DNA of 64,000 bases, taken from positions 3,667,241 to 3,731,240 of the forward strand of contig NZ_SJPI01000001.1 of assembly GCF_007859865.1 (NCBI RefSeq), in the 5' to 3' direction. The stretch is from Rubripirellula amarantea (lineage in GTDB: Bacteria; Planctomycetota; Planctomycetia; Pirellulales; Pirellulaceae). Positions 19,595 through 28,748 of this stretch are shown one piece after another. The translations under genes were made by a program, and so were the position numbers. Each line of letters begins with the position of its first letter. The first letter of the stretch is position 1. The notes under the pieces are model-generated. The model saw nothing but the letters and a program-made list of their open reading frames with translations. It did not search any database and was not told where the DNA came from.

Positions 19595-20686
19595 ATGAGA
19601 CTTTCACTGTTCTTAATGTGCCTTCTGATGCCGATTGTGGCCAACGCTCAATACCGATCGAATGTGGGCAATCCGACTGTTCATGCAGACAAGTCGGCGA
19701 CCTTCCATTTCGATGGTGGCAATGCCCAGACCGTCGAGCTCGTTCTTGTGAACGAGACCTACGCGATGGAAAACCAGGGCGAGGGGAAGTGGTCATTCAC
19801 GAGCGACCCGCTACCACCAGGAATTCACGATTACATCTTTCGCGTTGACGGCGCCGAAGTCACCGACAAAAAAAATCGTTGGGTAAAGACATGGATCTCG
19901 TCTCGCAATCAATTCGAAGTTCCCGGTGACACCCCGTTGGTGACCGAAGAACAGGCCGTGCCGCATGGAGTGTTGCATTCGCATTACTACCGATCCAAAG
20001 CGGCGGGGTACCAGCGAAAGGCAATCGTCTACACACCACCGGGCTATGACCCTAAACGCGACCAACCCTATCCGTTGTTGGTGCTGTGCCATGGTTACGG
20101 CGATGACGAATCAGCATGGACGGTGACGGGACGGGCTCACTTGATCACTGACAACTTGATCGCGGCAGGCAAGATCGAGCCGCTGGTGATCGTGATGCCG
20201 CACGGTCATCCCGAGCCTTTGGAATCCAAAGATTGGTCTGACGACTACGCCAGCCGTAACCTCGAAAAGATGACCTCAGACATCCTTGGGGACTTGCTGC
20301 CGATGGTCGAGTCGAACTACTTGGTAGCGGAAACCGCCGAGCGGCGAGCGATAGCCGGGTTGTCGATGGGCGGCGGACATTCGATCAGCACCGGGTTGGC
20401 CAATCCTCATGTGTTTGCTTGGGTAGGAGCGTTCAGCGCCGCGATTCCTTTGGATTCGTGGTGGGATGATAACGAAATCGACATTCTTGGCGACAATGCC
20501 CAGCAGCGCAAGCTGTTTTGGATCGCCTGCGGACGTGACGACTTTCTGTATGACAAGAACGTTCAGTTCGACGCGAAGCTCAACGAAAAAGGCATTTCTC
20601 ATCAATTCGTGCAAACCGAGGGAGCCCACAATTGGTACGTTTGGCGAGATTACTTGCCTCAGTTTTTGCAGCTAGCTTTCCGCTAG
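19595..20686 (+). CDS. Secreted esterase, enterochelin-esterase/CE1 type with N-terminal CBM48-like domain
   Basis: 363 aa. A clear signal peptide (MRLSLFLMCLLMPIVANA) starts the protein. Residues about 25-110 resemble an Ig-like/CBM48 module. The alpha/beta hydrolase has the oxyanion region LLVLCHGYGDDESAW, the nucleophile elbow AGLSMGGGHS (GxSxG), and a C-terminal catalytic His in TEGAHNWYVWRDYL. The family includes feruloyl and acetyl-xylan esterases, so a role in deacylating plant or algal polysaccharide is likely. It is monocistronic-looking, followed by a promoter-like site and the sugar isomerase gene. Confidence 0.82.
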   Translation: MRLSLFLMCLLMPIVANAQYRSNVGNPTVHADKSATFHFDGGNAQTVELVLVNETYAMENQGEGKWSFTSDPLPPGIHDYIFRVDGAEVTDKKNRWVKTWISSRNQFEVPGDTPLVTEEQAVPHGVLHSHYYRSKAAGYQRKAIVYTPPGYDPKRDQPYPLLVLCHGYGDDESAWTVTGRAHLITDNLIAAGKIEPLVIVMPHGHPEPLESKDWSDDYASRNLEKMTSDILGDLLPMVESNYLVAETAERRAIAGLSMGGGHSISTGLANPHVFAWVGAFSAAIPLDSWWDDNEIDILGDNAQQRKLFWIACGRDDFLYDKNVQFDAKLNEKGISHQFVQTEGAHNWYVWRDYLPQFLQLAFR

Positions 20687-20690
20687 TCGT

Positions 20691-20719
20691 TTAGATTTGT
20701 CCATCGGGCCGTGTATAAT
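20691..20719 (+). promoter_or_regulatory. candidate sigma70-type promoter
   Basis: A perfect TATAAT at 20714 lies 17 bp after TTAGAT, about 65 nt before the start of the sugar isomerase-like gene. The -35 is weak (3 of 6). Confidence 0.35.
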
Positions 20720-20785
20720 CGGCTCACCGACCTTGCTCGTTCCGGTCGGCCCCTCCTGCCATTCCTCTCACCTTCATCGGTCCTT

Positions 20786-21664
20786 ATGAAACGACGTCAA
20801 TTCCTCAGCACCGCTGCCGCAGGCACAGCCCTCCTGTCCATGCCGAAGTTTGTTTTGGCACTTGATAAAGACAATGCTTACCGAAACGAAATTGGGATTC
20901 AGCTCTACACGCTGCGAAACGAAATCGACAAGGACGTCAAAGCCACGCTGAAGGCTGTTGCCGAAGCGGGCTACAAGCAGGCCGAACCGTATGGCTTTCC
21001 CAATTGCCGACCCATGATCGAAGCGGCAAACGAATTTGGTTTGAAGTTGCACTCTTCGCACTTCAACAGCGACTCAATCGTCAACAACGATGCTAGCGAC
21101 GACGACTACTTTGACACGGTGCTCGAAAAAGCCAACGACGTTGGTTTGACCCACTTGGTCATTCCGTACTTGGGCGACCAATTCCGAACTTCGTTGGATG
21201 ATTACCGGCGAGTTTGTGCGAACTGCAACAAGGCCGCCGAGAAAGCCAAGGCTGCTGGGATCCAGTTGTCGTATCACAACCACGCATTCGAGTTCAAACC
21301 ACTCGAAGATGGCAAGTGTGGCTACGACGTGATGATCGAAGAGTTCTCGCCAGACATGAAGTTCGAACTCGATGTGTTCTGGGTCGAAGTGGGCGGCGTT
21401 AATACGATCGAGTTAATGAGCAAGCTTGGGTCCCGTATTTCGCAGCTTCACTTGAAGGACCTCGACGCGTCCGTCAAAACGCCATCCTACGACGGGGTGC
21501 CTAAGGAAGCGTTCAAAGAAATCGGCAATGGTGTGATCAACATCGAAGCAATCATCGAAGCGGCTGGCGAACACGGAATCGCTCATTGCCACGTCGAGCA
21601 AGACCAGTCGCCAAACGCCCTGGCTAGCATCAAGCAAAGCATGGAAGCTTTGAAGAAAATGTAG
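20786..21664 (+). CDS. Exported sugar phosphate isomerase/epimerase-like TIM-barrel protein
   Basis: 292 aa from the ATG at 20786. The N-terminus KRRQFLSTAAAGTALLSMP is a Tat-like signal, common in planctomycete members of this family. The AP-endonuclease-2/xylose isomerase-like barrel is shown by EIGIQLYTLRNEI, LSYHNHAFEF, FELDVFWVEVGG (metal-binding Glu and Asp) and ISQLHLKDLD. The substrate is unknown; related proteins act on inositol or keto sugars. A longer reading upstream overlaps the promoter and lacks a signal, so it is rejected. Confidence 0.85.
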   Translation: MKRRQFLSTAAAGTALLSMPKFVLALDKDNAYRNEIGIQLYTLRNEIDKDVKATLKAVAEAGYKQAEPYGFPNCRPMIEAANEFGLKLHSSHFNSDSIVNNDASDDDYFDTVLEKANDVGLTHLVIPYLGDQFRTSLDDYRRVCANCNKAAEKAKAAGIQLSYHNHAFEFKPLEDGKCGYDVMIEEFSPDMKFELDVFWVEVGGVNTIELMSKLGSRISQLHLKDLDASVKTPSYDGVPKEAFKEIGNGVINIEAIIEAAGEHGIAHCHVEQDQSPNALASIKQSMEALKKM

Positions 21665-21866
21665 CTCTCGATCGAGCTCGCGTTCGGATCATCAGCAGAT
21701 CGCTAAGAATCTGCTGGTGATCGACGAAACATCGACGAAACCACGGATGGTTCTTCTTCAGATCTGGCCTTTCGGCGAGGTTGTCGACGTTGCTACAAGC
21801 GAGGCGAATTGGACGGAGGATGACCGTCCGTCCACCGAGTTTCACGCAATAAGACAGGCGTCACGG

Positions 21867-22805
21867 ATGATGCGATTGACTTTGGCCACGATGATGGCCG
21901 TGTACATGACGGTTTCGCTGCTGCAGCCATCGGCACTGGGCCAAGCCCCCGGACAGCGTTCGGCATCCCAGGCCCAAGCGGCTCCTCAGGCTCCCTTTGG
22001 TCCGCTAGCCCCCGAAGCCCAGGCTCAACTCCAAAAAGTTTTGACTGCTTGGCAGAACCAAAGTCAGGGCACCAAAACGCTCGAACTGAAATTCTTGCGG
22101 TTCCACTACGACGCCAACATGGCACCCGTGGTCGGTAATGCTCCCACCGCTGCGACCAAGTCCGAGGGTGAGATCAAGTACGCTGCACCGGATCGCGGAC
22201 TCATTCGAGTCGACCAAATCGTGTTCTTCAACGGCATGGTCAACAACCAACCGGCCTACAAGGCATTCGCTGATCGCTTCGGCGAGCATTGGGTTTGCAA
22301 TGGCAAGCAGTTGATCGAGTTCGACCGTAACGCGAAGGAATGCAAGATCGAAGAACTACCGCCTGAAATGCAGGGCAAGAACATCATCAGCAGTCCGCTG
22401 CCTTTCGTGTTCAACCTTAACGCGAATGATCTTCAGCAACGTTACTGGGTGCGTCAAACCGATGCCGGAAACCCAGACGTGATTCTATTGGAAGTATGGC
22501 CCAAGCGAGCCGAAGACCGCGCTCAATACAAGATGGTCCAAGTCGCTTTGGATGCGAAAGAGTTTCTGCCAAAAGTCTTGGTGATGTACGCACCAAACTT
22601 TAATGCCAAGACGGCCCCGATTTGGGACCACTACGAATTCACATCCGTCAAACGCAACGGAATGGGCAATGGATTAGCCGACTTCTTCAAGAACTTCATC
22701 CCAGAAAAGCCACCGGCCGACTGGAAGATCTTGCGAAACCAATTCCAGGTTCCCGGTGCTGAAATTCAGCAGGCGGCGGGCCCCGCCGATGGCCAGAAAC
22801 GCTAG
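21867..22805 (+). CDS. TIGR03009-type planctomycete secreted protein
   Basis: 312 aa from the ATG at 21867. Signal-like N-terminus (MMRLTLATMMAVYMTVSLLQ...ALGQ), then a Gln/Ala/Pro-rich stretch and a globular domain with LQKVLTAWQNQSQGTKTLELKF and GEIKYAAPDRGLIRVD, the pattern I associate with the planctomycete-restricted TIGR03009 family. These resemble outer-membrane lipoprotein carrier (LolA-like) folds, which is inference. No enzyme motif is visible. It ends before a strong hairpin terminator. Confidence 0.65.
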   Translation: MMRLTLATMMAVYMTVSLLQPSALGQAPGQRSASQAQAAPQAPFGPLAPEAQAQLQKVLTAWQNQSQGTKTLELKFLRFHYDANMAPVVGNAPTAATKSEGEIKYAAPDRGLIRVDQIVFFNGMVNNQPAYKAFADRFGEHWVCNGKQLIEFDRNAKECKIEELPPEMQGKNIISSPLPFVFNLNANDLQQRYWVRQTDAGNPDVILLEVWPKRAEDRAQYKMVQVALDAKEFLPKVLVMYAPNFNAKTAPIWDHYEFTSVKRNGMGNGLADFFKNFIPEKPPADWKILRNQFQVPGAEIQQAAGPADGQKR

Positions 22806-22910
22806 TCACGACGATCCCATTGGGGGAGTCTCGACAACCGGAAGCCGGAAAAAGGAATCGCTGCTAGCACCTAGGCAATCCCAACGACTTAGATAAACTC
22901 TGGGAACACG

Positions 22911-22940
22911 AAAGCGATCGCACGAGGTGCGATCGCTTTT
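22911..22940 (+). terminator. rho-independent terminator with 13-bp stem
   Basis: A perfect 13-bp inverted repeat (22911-22923 with 22927-22939), 3-nt loop, stem containing GCGATCGC, ends in a 4-nt T-run. It lies 105 bp after the TIGR03009 gene and 35 bp before the zinc-ribbon gene. Confidence 0.7.
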
Positions 22941-22974
22941 CCCATTTCTTTCCAGCGTCTTTGTTTGCCTAAGA

Positions 22975-23292
22975 ATGCCTACTTACGATTATGAGTGCGA
23001 GGGTTGCGGACACAAGTTCGAGGAGTTTCAGGGGATCAATGATCCCGTCCTGAAAAAGTGCCCCGAGTGCAAGAAGAACAAACTGCAACGTTTGTTTGGA
23101 ACCGGTGCGGCGATTGTGTTCAAGGGTAGCGGTTTCTATCAGACCGATTACCGCAGCGAAGGTTACAAGAAAGCCGCGAAAGCGGACTCGTCGAAGTCCG
23201 AATCGAGTGATTCGAGCAGCAAGTCTGACTCGAAGAAGTCCGAGTCGAAGAAATCAGATACCGCGAAGCCAGCGAAAAAGAAGGCTGACTGA
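22975..23292 (+). CDS. FmdB-family zinc-ribbon regulatory protein
   Basis: 105 aa from the ATG at 22975. The opening MPTYDYECEGCGHKFEEFQ and CPECKKNKLQRLFG form the zinc ribbon (two CxxC pairs) of the FmdB/RegB family, small putative transcription regulators. The core ends with FKGSGFYQTDYRSE. The tail is a low-complexity Lys/Ser/Asp region. A 16-codon longer reading would start inside the terminator hairpin and is rejected. Target unknown. Confidence 0.85.
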   Translation: MPTYDYECEGCGHKFEEFQGINDPVLKKCPECKKNKLQRLFGTGAAIVFKGSGFYQTDYRSEGYKKAAKADSSKSESSDSSSKSDSKKSESKKSDTAKPAKKKAD

Positions 23293-23361
23293 TCGGTTTG
23301 CCAGCTGAGTAGCGCTGGGAAGCCCGAGTTGGGACGCCCGAGTTGGATGCCCCCAAAGCTT

Positions 23362-23460
23362 GGTAACTCTGAAAAGTGTAGCTGTGGACTGGGTAGCTCT
23401 GAAAAGTGTAGCTCTGAACTGGGTAGCTCTGAACTGGGTAGCTCTGAACTGGGTAGCACT
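23362..23460. repeat. 15-bp tandem repeat, about 6.5 copies
   Basis: Units near gtagctctgaactgg with variants (gtagctctgaaaagt, gtagctgtggactgg) repeat in phase across 99 bp in the convergent gap between the FmdB gene and the DUF11 lipoprotein gene. A related shorter pair (cccgagttggga/cccgagttggat) lies just before it at 23324-23349. Confidence 0.9.
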
Positions 23461-23538
23461 CAGCGGTTCAGGCCTTGGCCCTGTTTCTCTTGAGCTTACG
23501 ACGTTTGAGCTAGCGACTCTGTACCAGCCCGCCTCGAG

Positions 23539-26352
23539 TTAAGGGACCACCGTGGTGGGCACCGTCTCGTTGTAGCCACCCGGTTGATTGTCGCTTCGAA
23601 CTGATACGTCAAAGTTGAATGTTTGCGGTTGGTTACTGCTAAGGACCACTTCGTATTCGACCGATTCACCCGGTTCGAGCGATGGCACGTAAGGCAACAA
23701 GATGAAGTTGTTCTTGATCTCGTATTGGCCGAGTTCGGGGTTCGTCAACGGAACCAATCGCTCAAGCTTCACGCCGTCGGGTAATGGGAACTGAATGTCA
23801 ATGTTTGAGTCACGTTCGTTGGTATCGTTGATGATGCGAACGCTGTAGCGAATCGGATCGTTCACCCGAACCGGATTGTCGCGGTTGACGACGATCGTTT
23901 GCATCCGACCGCTTCGCTGGGGACCCAGTGGTGCCGGTGCCGGCAGTTCTTGCGGTGCACCTTGCAGAGGCGCGGGGCCGCCGGGAATGCTCGGCGGCGG
24001 ACCAGCCGGTGGAAGTGATCGCGGTTGTGGTTGGCGAGGTTGCGTGGGGGAGTCAGCGATATCGATGAACAAGTTTGCGTTTGCCGTGGCGCCTTCTTCG
24101 CTGACCGCTCGGATTCGAACGGCGGCTCGTGGATTGCTCGCGATGGCTCGGAATTCGCCCGCCAACGCAGCCGAGTCGCCCGGTTGAATTTCGGGAACCG
24201 TCCAAGTGATGATGTTTTGACCCATGCGAGTGTTGTCGTAGCCTTCGGTAGCTTGAACGGGTTGCAATTGAGGGTCGTAGACCATCTCGACGCGGACGTT
24301 CCTAGCCACACCGCGACCTTCATTGAAGATTTGTGCGGTCGCCGTCACGTTTTGGCCCACTGCGACGCGATCGAGCGAATCGATGCGTGCGGATAACGTC
24401 GGTGTCTTGGGGATGGGGTTGATCGCAGTGATGCAAGATTCACGACTGGCGAGTTGGCCACCATCGGTGGTCGCTTCAACGTTAATGCATCGGCGTCCGC
24501 CGGACATCGGAGTGTAAACGACTTGCTTCTTCCATGTCTCGCCCGGTTGCAGTGTGCTGCCGCGAGCGGACTCGACGCGAGCTTCACCACTTTCATGAAT
24601 CATCGCATTGTCACCGGTGACGACAACCTTGGGGTTGGTCAGCGGACGATCGGATGTGTTGGTGACATCAATGTTAAACGTCACGGGCAAGCCGGATTCA
24701 ACACGATCTTCGACCGGATTGACTTCCAATTTCAACGATGGGCGGAACACGTCAACGCGTACCGAGTCCTCGGCGACCAATCCATCACCGCGAGCGGTAA
24801 AGGTAAGGCTGACGGGAGCTTCAGAGATCAACTCGACTGACAAATCCAATTGAGTCTGTGGCGGAACGGTTCCGATTTCCCAGGTGACACCGTTGGGTAC
24901 GATCCGTGCGAACGAGTCGGCAACGGTGGCTTTGGTCCCCGGTGGCAACTGCAGGTCAACGCGTACGTTGGTGGCCGGTTGATCGCCGGGATTGGAGAGG
25001 TTGGCAAAGACATTGTAAGGAGCACCAAACGATGCGATCTCAGGTGCACCGGCGCGAATGGCAAGCTTCGGTGAACTCCAGGTCACAAACGTTTGTCCTT
25101 GACCGAGAGTCAGCGAAGGCAGATTGTCGGTTGCTCCACCGGGACGAATGATTTGCATGGCGACCGGAGTGATGCCGCTAGTCCCCGGTGTCGGGATCAA
25201 CTGAACCGTCGCGTTACCTGAATCATCGACGTTGGCTTCAACGACGGACGAGCCGCTGGTGCCAGCAAAGCTAGCCAGTGATGGATCAAGAACTTCGTAT
25301 CGGACTTTCCAGCCTTTAGCGGGAAGCAAGCCTTCGCTGCGTGTGACTCGCGTGGTCAATTCTACTGGCGTCCCCGCAGGAACAATTTGGGGCGCGGGGA
25401 ATTGCCATTTGGCATCGACCCAGTAGATCGTAGCGGTCGCTTTGCGTTGGTCCCAGCATTCACTTTCAGGTGCCAATACGGTCACCCGGCTGATGCCTTC
25501 GCTGGGGCTCGAAATCGTTAGCCAAGTTTGGCCTTTTTCGAGTTGCACGTCGTCGCGAACGTCGGTGTTGCCACGCGTGATAAGGGTTCGTTTGGTGCTG
25601 GTGATGCCGATCGCGTACGAAGGGTCTTTCTTTTCAGGGCGTGTTTGCGACCCAACCAGTTTGCCAATCACACCCGGTTGATCATCGCCCACTTGAATGA
25701 ATGTACCAACGCTATCTGGCGTTAACATCCATTCAAGCTTCTCGTTCATTTGTAAATACCCATCGGTACCGCAAACACCAGAAAGCAAGACGACTTCACC
25801 ACCGACCGGGGCCACGATCTTTTGAGGCGACAGCAGGATGCAGCCTCGCTTGCCTCGATCGGGAAGTTTGCAACTGCAATCGTTTTGGTCGATTTCGCCA
25901 CCTAGCAACACGGCACGAGGCCCGGTTAGGCAGGTGCCGTTGCAAGGCGCGCTGGGCACACAAGGTTCGTTGGATGCGCCCAGGGCACCGGTCGCAGGTG
26001 CGGGAACCGCGCAAGGCGGCGGGTCGATGGGATCAGCAAACGCAGGAGTGGGAAATCGAAAGCCATTGCTCAAGCAGCTATTGCTAAGGCAATTGGGCGT
26101 TTTCAAACAAGAGCCAAGGTTGCTAAGACAACCGAGGCAACCGCAGCCCTCACCACCACTGCCGGGAAGGGCGAGTGTGGTGGTGGTGGGCAATGCGGAA
26201 AAAAGGCATGAGCCATTGGGATCAATGGCTGGCAGCCGTAATCGCGAGCAGCCCGATGAGATTGCCGCCAACAGAGCAATCATGACGACGACGATTCGCA
26301 GCGTTAGCTGTGAGTGACGTGAAGTTCGATTGGTGGTGGTGATAACGTTCAT
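23539..26352 (-). CDS. Large DUF11-repeat lipoprotein (OmcB-like surface protein)
   Basis: 937 aa from the ATG at 26352; an extended reading to 26592 has no signal. A lipobox ends in AAISSGC. The next 120 residues are Cys-rich (CGCLGCLSNLGSCLK and similar), suggesting disulfide cross-linking. Residues about 260-480 are Ig-like, and several DUF11-type repeats follow with patterns such as VNPVEDRVESGLPVTFNIDVTNTSDRP and VAVGQNVTATAQIFNEGRGVARNV. A Pro-rich linker precedes the last repeat (NRDNPVRVNDPIRYSVRIINDTNERDS). The layout resembles chlamydial OmcB-like cell-wall proteins; a structural envelope role is inferred. It lies downstream of metF with about 485 bp between, in which I see no gene. 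Confidence 0.75.
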   Translation of the reverse strand: MNVITTTNRTSRHSQLTLRIVVVMIALLAAISSGCSRLRLPAIDPNGSCLFSALPTTTTLALPGSGGEGCGCLGCLSNLGSCLKTPNCLSNSCLSNGFRFPTPAFADPIDPPPCAVPAPATGALGASNEPCVPSAPCNGTCLTGPRAVLLGGEIDQNDCSCKLPDRGKRGCILLSPQKIVAPVGGEVVLLSGVCGTDGYLQMNEKLEWMLTPDSVGTFIQVGDDQPGVIGKLVGSQTRPEKKDPSYAIGITSTKRTLITRGNTDVRDDVQLEKGQTWLTISSPSEGISRVTVLAPESECWDQRKATATIYWVDAKWQFPAPQIVPAGTPVELTTRVTRSEGLLPAKGWKVRYEVLDPSLASFAGTSGSSVVEANVDDSGNATVQLIPTPGTSGITPVAMQIIRPGGATDNLPSLTLGQGQTFVTWSSPKLAIRAGAPEIASFGAPYNVFANLSNPGDQPATNVRVDLQLPPGTKATVADSFARIVPNGVTWEIGTVPPQTQLDLSVELISEAPVSLTFTARGDGLVAEDSVRVDVFRPSLKLEVNPVEDRVESGLPVTFNIDVTNTSDRPLTNPKVVVTGDNAMIHESGEARVESARGSTLQPGETWKKQVVYTPMSGGRRCINVEATTDGGQLASRESCITAINPIPKTPTLSARIDSLDRVAVGQNVTATAQIFNEGRGVARNVRVEMVYDPQLQPVQATEGYDNTRMGQNIITWTVPEIQPGDSAALAGEFRAIASNPRAAVRIRAVSEEGATANANLFIDIADSPTQPRQPQPRSLPPAGPPPSIPGGPAPLQGAPQELPAPAPLGPQRSGRMQTIVVNRDNPVRVNDPIRYSVRIINDTNERDSNIDIQFPLPDGVKLERLVPLTNPELGQYEIKNNFILLPYVPSLEPGESVEYEVVLSSNQPQTFNFDVSVRSDNQPGGYNETVPTTVVP

Positions 26353-26837
26353 CGGTCCGTCGACTAAAACGCTCGTTTGATTCCGGGCGGCGATCCGCAA
26401 AAGGGAGGGCGGATCGCTTGATGGCTCGGGGAAACGGAGCGGTTGGGAAGGGGATTCATTCTGGGCAGGGTTTGCCCACAGAACGCTAGCACGCGAAACT
26501 AGGCGGTGTGGCGAAAAGACAACGCCTATGAGGCGCAGAAACCACAAAGAGTCTGAGACTGTGACGGCTGTAACGATCGTGCCGACAACCAAGCGCGATC
26601 TGGCAATCTCTTAATCAACCCCAGACTTAATCAATCCCAGAACCGGGCCGCGATCAATTCGCAAGCGAAGATGGCTGTATTACTCTACAGAGAATCCGCA
26701 TCCACGCGGCATCCACCCGTATCCATCGGTGACCGTGGGTCATGCGTTTGGGGCCACGATGGTAGTTGCCAACGCTGCCGCGTGCGTAGCGGCGAGCCGG
26801 ATGGAAATGTTGCACTGATCAGTTGTCTTGATCGTTG
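26353..26837. other. 485-bp intergenic region
   Basis: No gene, RNA or clear repeat is seen between the DUF11 lipoprotein start and the metF stop. It probably holds the lipoprotein promoter; I cannot assign boxes. Confidence 0.5.
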
Positions 26838-27743
26838 CTAGGCCGAGCCGAGCTGCATGCCATCGAGCAACGCTTCCGCAGCATCGCTCTTGTTGAGCAC
26901 GTAGTAGTGGATTCCAGGAACATCGTTCTCAAGCAAGTCTGCCGTCTGCATCCGAGCATGCTGGACTCCCACTTCGAACTGGAACTTATCGTCCTCGCTC
27001 TCAGTCATCGCCTCGCGCAATTCGTTGGGAATACGCGCTTTGCACATCGAAGCAATTCGATCTGCTTGAGCAAAGTTGGTCACCGGCAAGATGCCGGGAA
27101 CGATAGGAACGTTGATTCCGGCAGCCACACATTTGTCCCGGAAGCGATAGAAATCGGCGTTGTCGTAGAACAATTGCGTGATAATGATGTCGCCGCCCGC
27201 ATCGACTTTTCGCTTCAGGTTATCGAGGTCTGTTTGGGCATCGACAGCCTCTTGATGAACCTCGGGGTAGCCAGCCACCGCGATGCCAAGATTGGAAAAC
27301 TTTGATCGGATCATTTCGACCAATTCGTTGGCGTAACGAAATCCGCCATCGGTCATCTTGAATGCCGACTCGCCCTTAGGTGGGTCACCTCGCAGGGCCA
27401 CGATGTACTCGACGCCCGTTTGGGTTGCCTGCGCTAGGTAGTCTTCCAAATCCTCAGCCGTTGCCCCCACACACGTTAGGTGCGACGCGACCGGCAAGCC
27501 GGTGATCTCACGGACCTTCCGCAGGACCTCAAGTGTGGTGCCCTGGCTTGATCCCCCAGCACCATAGGTGCATGTGAAATACGCTGGCATGAATTGCGTC
27601 AGCCGGCGGACGTTCTCGCACAACGCTTCCATTCCTTTTTCCGTTCTGGGCGGAAAAAGCTCAAAGGAAATCGCGCACGATCCGTCTTGGTAGTGGGAAG
27701 CAAGGCTCATTCGGTGGTTCTCGGTCTCGTCGTAAGGGATCAT
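26838..27743 (-). CDS. metF: 5,10-methylenetetrahydrofolate reductase
   Basis: 301 aa. Begins near SCAISFELFPPRTEKGMEAL, then VTxTYGAGGS-like CTYGAGGSS, ASHLTCVGAT, YIVALRGDPP (NAD/FAD site), AVAGYPEVH, DNLKRKVDAGGDIIITQLFYD and VPIVPGILPVTNF, all typical of MetF, an FAD TIM-barrel enzyme that makes 5-methyl-THF for methionine synthesis. Start is ATG 27743 or ATG 27710 (MSLASHYQDG); the shorter one matches family length equally well. It is divergent from the HEAT-repeat gene and 3.4 kb from the H4MPT genes, but it acts on folate-bound C1 units. Confidence 0.95.
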   Translation of the reverse strand: MIPYDETENHRMSLASHYQDGSCAISFELFPPRTEKGMEALCENVRRLTQFMPAYFTCTYGAGGSSQGTTLEVLRKVREITGLPVASHLTCVGATAEDLEDYLAQATQTGVEYIVALRGDPPKGESAFKMTDGGFRYANELVEMIRSKFSNLGIAVAGYPEVHQEAVDAQTDLDNLKRKVDAGGDIIITQLFYDNADFYRFRDKCVAAGINVPIVPGILPVTNFAQADRIASMCKARIPNELREAMTESEDDKFQFEVGVQHARMQTADLLENDVPGIHYYVLNKSDAAEALLDGMQLGSA

Positions 27744-27990
27744 TCACTGGGAAATTCCAGCGATATTGAGGGTGGTCCTAGGCGTCAAGCTAGTCGCAGA
27801 ATGGAAAATTCCAAGACGCTGCCTCACCAGCTAAGCCGTAAACCTGGGGTGGCGATAACGCTCCCACGCTCGGTTGGGCGACGCAATTTGGCAGATTCCC
27901 CTTGCGTGAAACAGCCAAATTTTGATACCGCCAGCTAACCGATTGTAGCTAGAGATAGCGATTCCTGTCAGTGCAAAGGATGCACATAGC

Positions 27991-28587
27991 ATGTCAAACC
28001 AAACCCCACCCCAAGACGAGCAAGCGTTGAGCAGCCAAGTTAGCCCCATTGAACCCCTACCGACCACAACCAGTAGCAGTCCCACCGACTCCTGGGCCTC
28101 CATCCTGGCGTCGGCTAGTCCTGAGGACTGCGTCGAAACGCTTCAGCAGATCTCCCGACTCGAGAACGTGACTGGATTGACGGCCGCCGTCGTTGATCTC
28201 GCCGGACATGACGATGAAGAGGTGCGGATGTGGGCTGGTGAGGCGCTGGAGCGAGCGATTGTTCCGCAGGTTAGCGAGATCGAAGACCTCAAACATTTGC
28301 TCGAAGATCACATGGGCAACTTCCGTCGTCACGAGATCAGCAGTTGGTCGGCGACAATGCTGGGCCGCCTCGGCAGTGATGCTTCGTCCGCAGCCACATC
28401 GTTGCAGCAATGCCTCGATGAGTCCCCGTCGCTAATCGTGCGGCAGCGTTCCGCTTGGGCACTCGCACAAATGGGCGCCGCGGCGAGAGTCGCTAAGGAT
28501 TCCCTTGAACGTGCCACGCACGATTCGTCACCCAAGTTGCAGCGTTTGGCCAAAGAAGCATTGCGCATGATCGGCGATGCTGCCTAA
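27991..28587 (+). CDS. HEAT-repeat protein
   Basis: 198 aa, cytoplasmic, no signal. After a Ser/Thr/Pro-rich start (about 35 residues) helical repeats follow, e.g. TAAVVDLAGHDDEEVRMWAGEALERA, SAATSLQQCLDESPSLIVRQRSAWALAQMGAAA and DSSPKLQRLAKEALRMIG, which fit HEAT/PBS-lyase-like repeats. No catalytic motif is seen, so it is probably a protein-binding scaffold. Neighbours give no clear function. Confidence 0.75.
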   Translation: MSNQTPPQDEQALSSQVSPIEPLPTTTSSSPTDSWASILASASPEDCVETLQQISRLENVTGLTAAVVDLAGHDDEEVRMWAGEALERAIVPQVSEIEDLKHLLEDHMGNFRRHEISSWSATMLGRLGSDASSAATSLQQCLDESPSLIVRQRSAWALAQMGAAARVAKDSLERATHDSSPKLQRLAKEALRMIGDAA

Positions 28588-28748
28588 CCCTTTTGCAGGG
28601 GCAAACAAGCGTTGCGGCGAGTTTGATTTTGATGCTCATCACGTTGAGCATTCGCTAAGTCGAACGTTCAAGTAACGTCAAACCTACCGTGCAAGCATGA
28701 TGCCTGCACTCGCAAAACATTTCCCACTCATCGGCATGGAGGCCGAAC

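Noticed and set aside
27744-27990. Possible riboswitch upstream of metF.
   Set aside because: Structured-looking G/C segments occur, but no cobalamin or SAM box could be placed with confidence.
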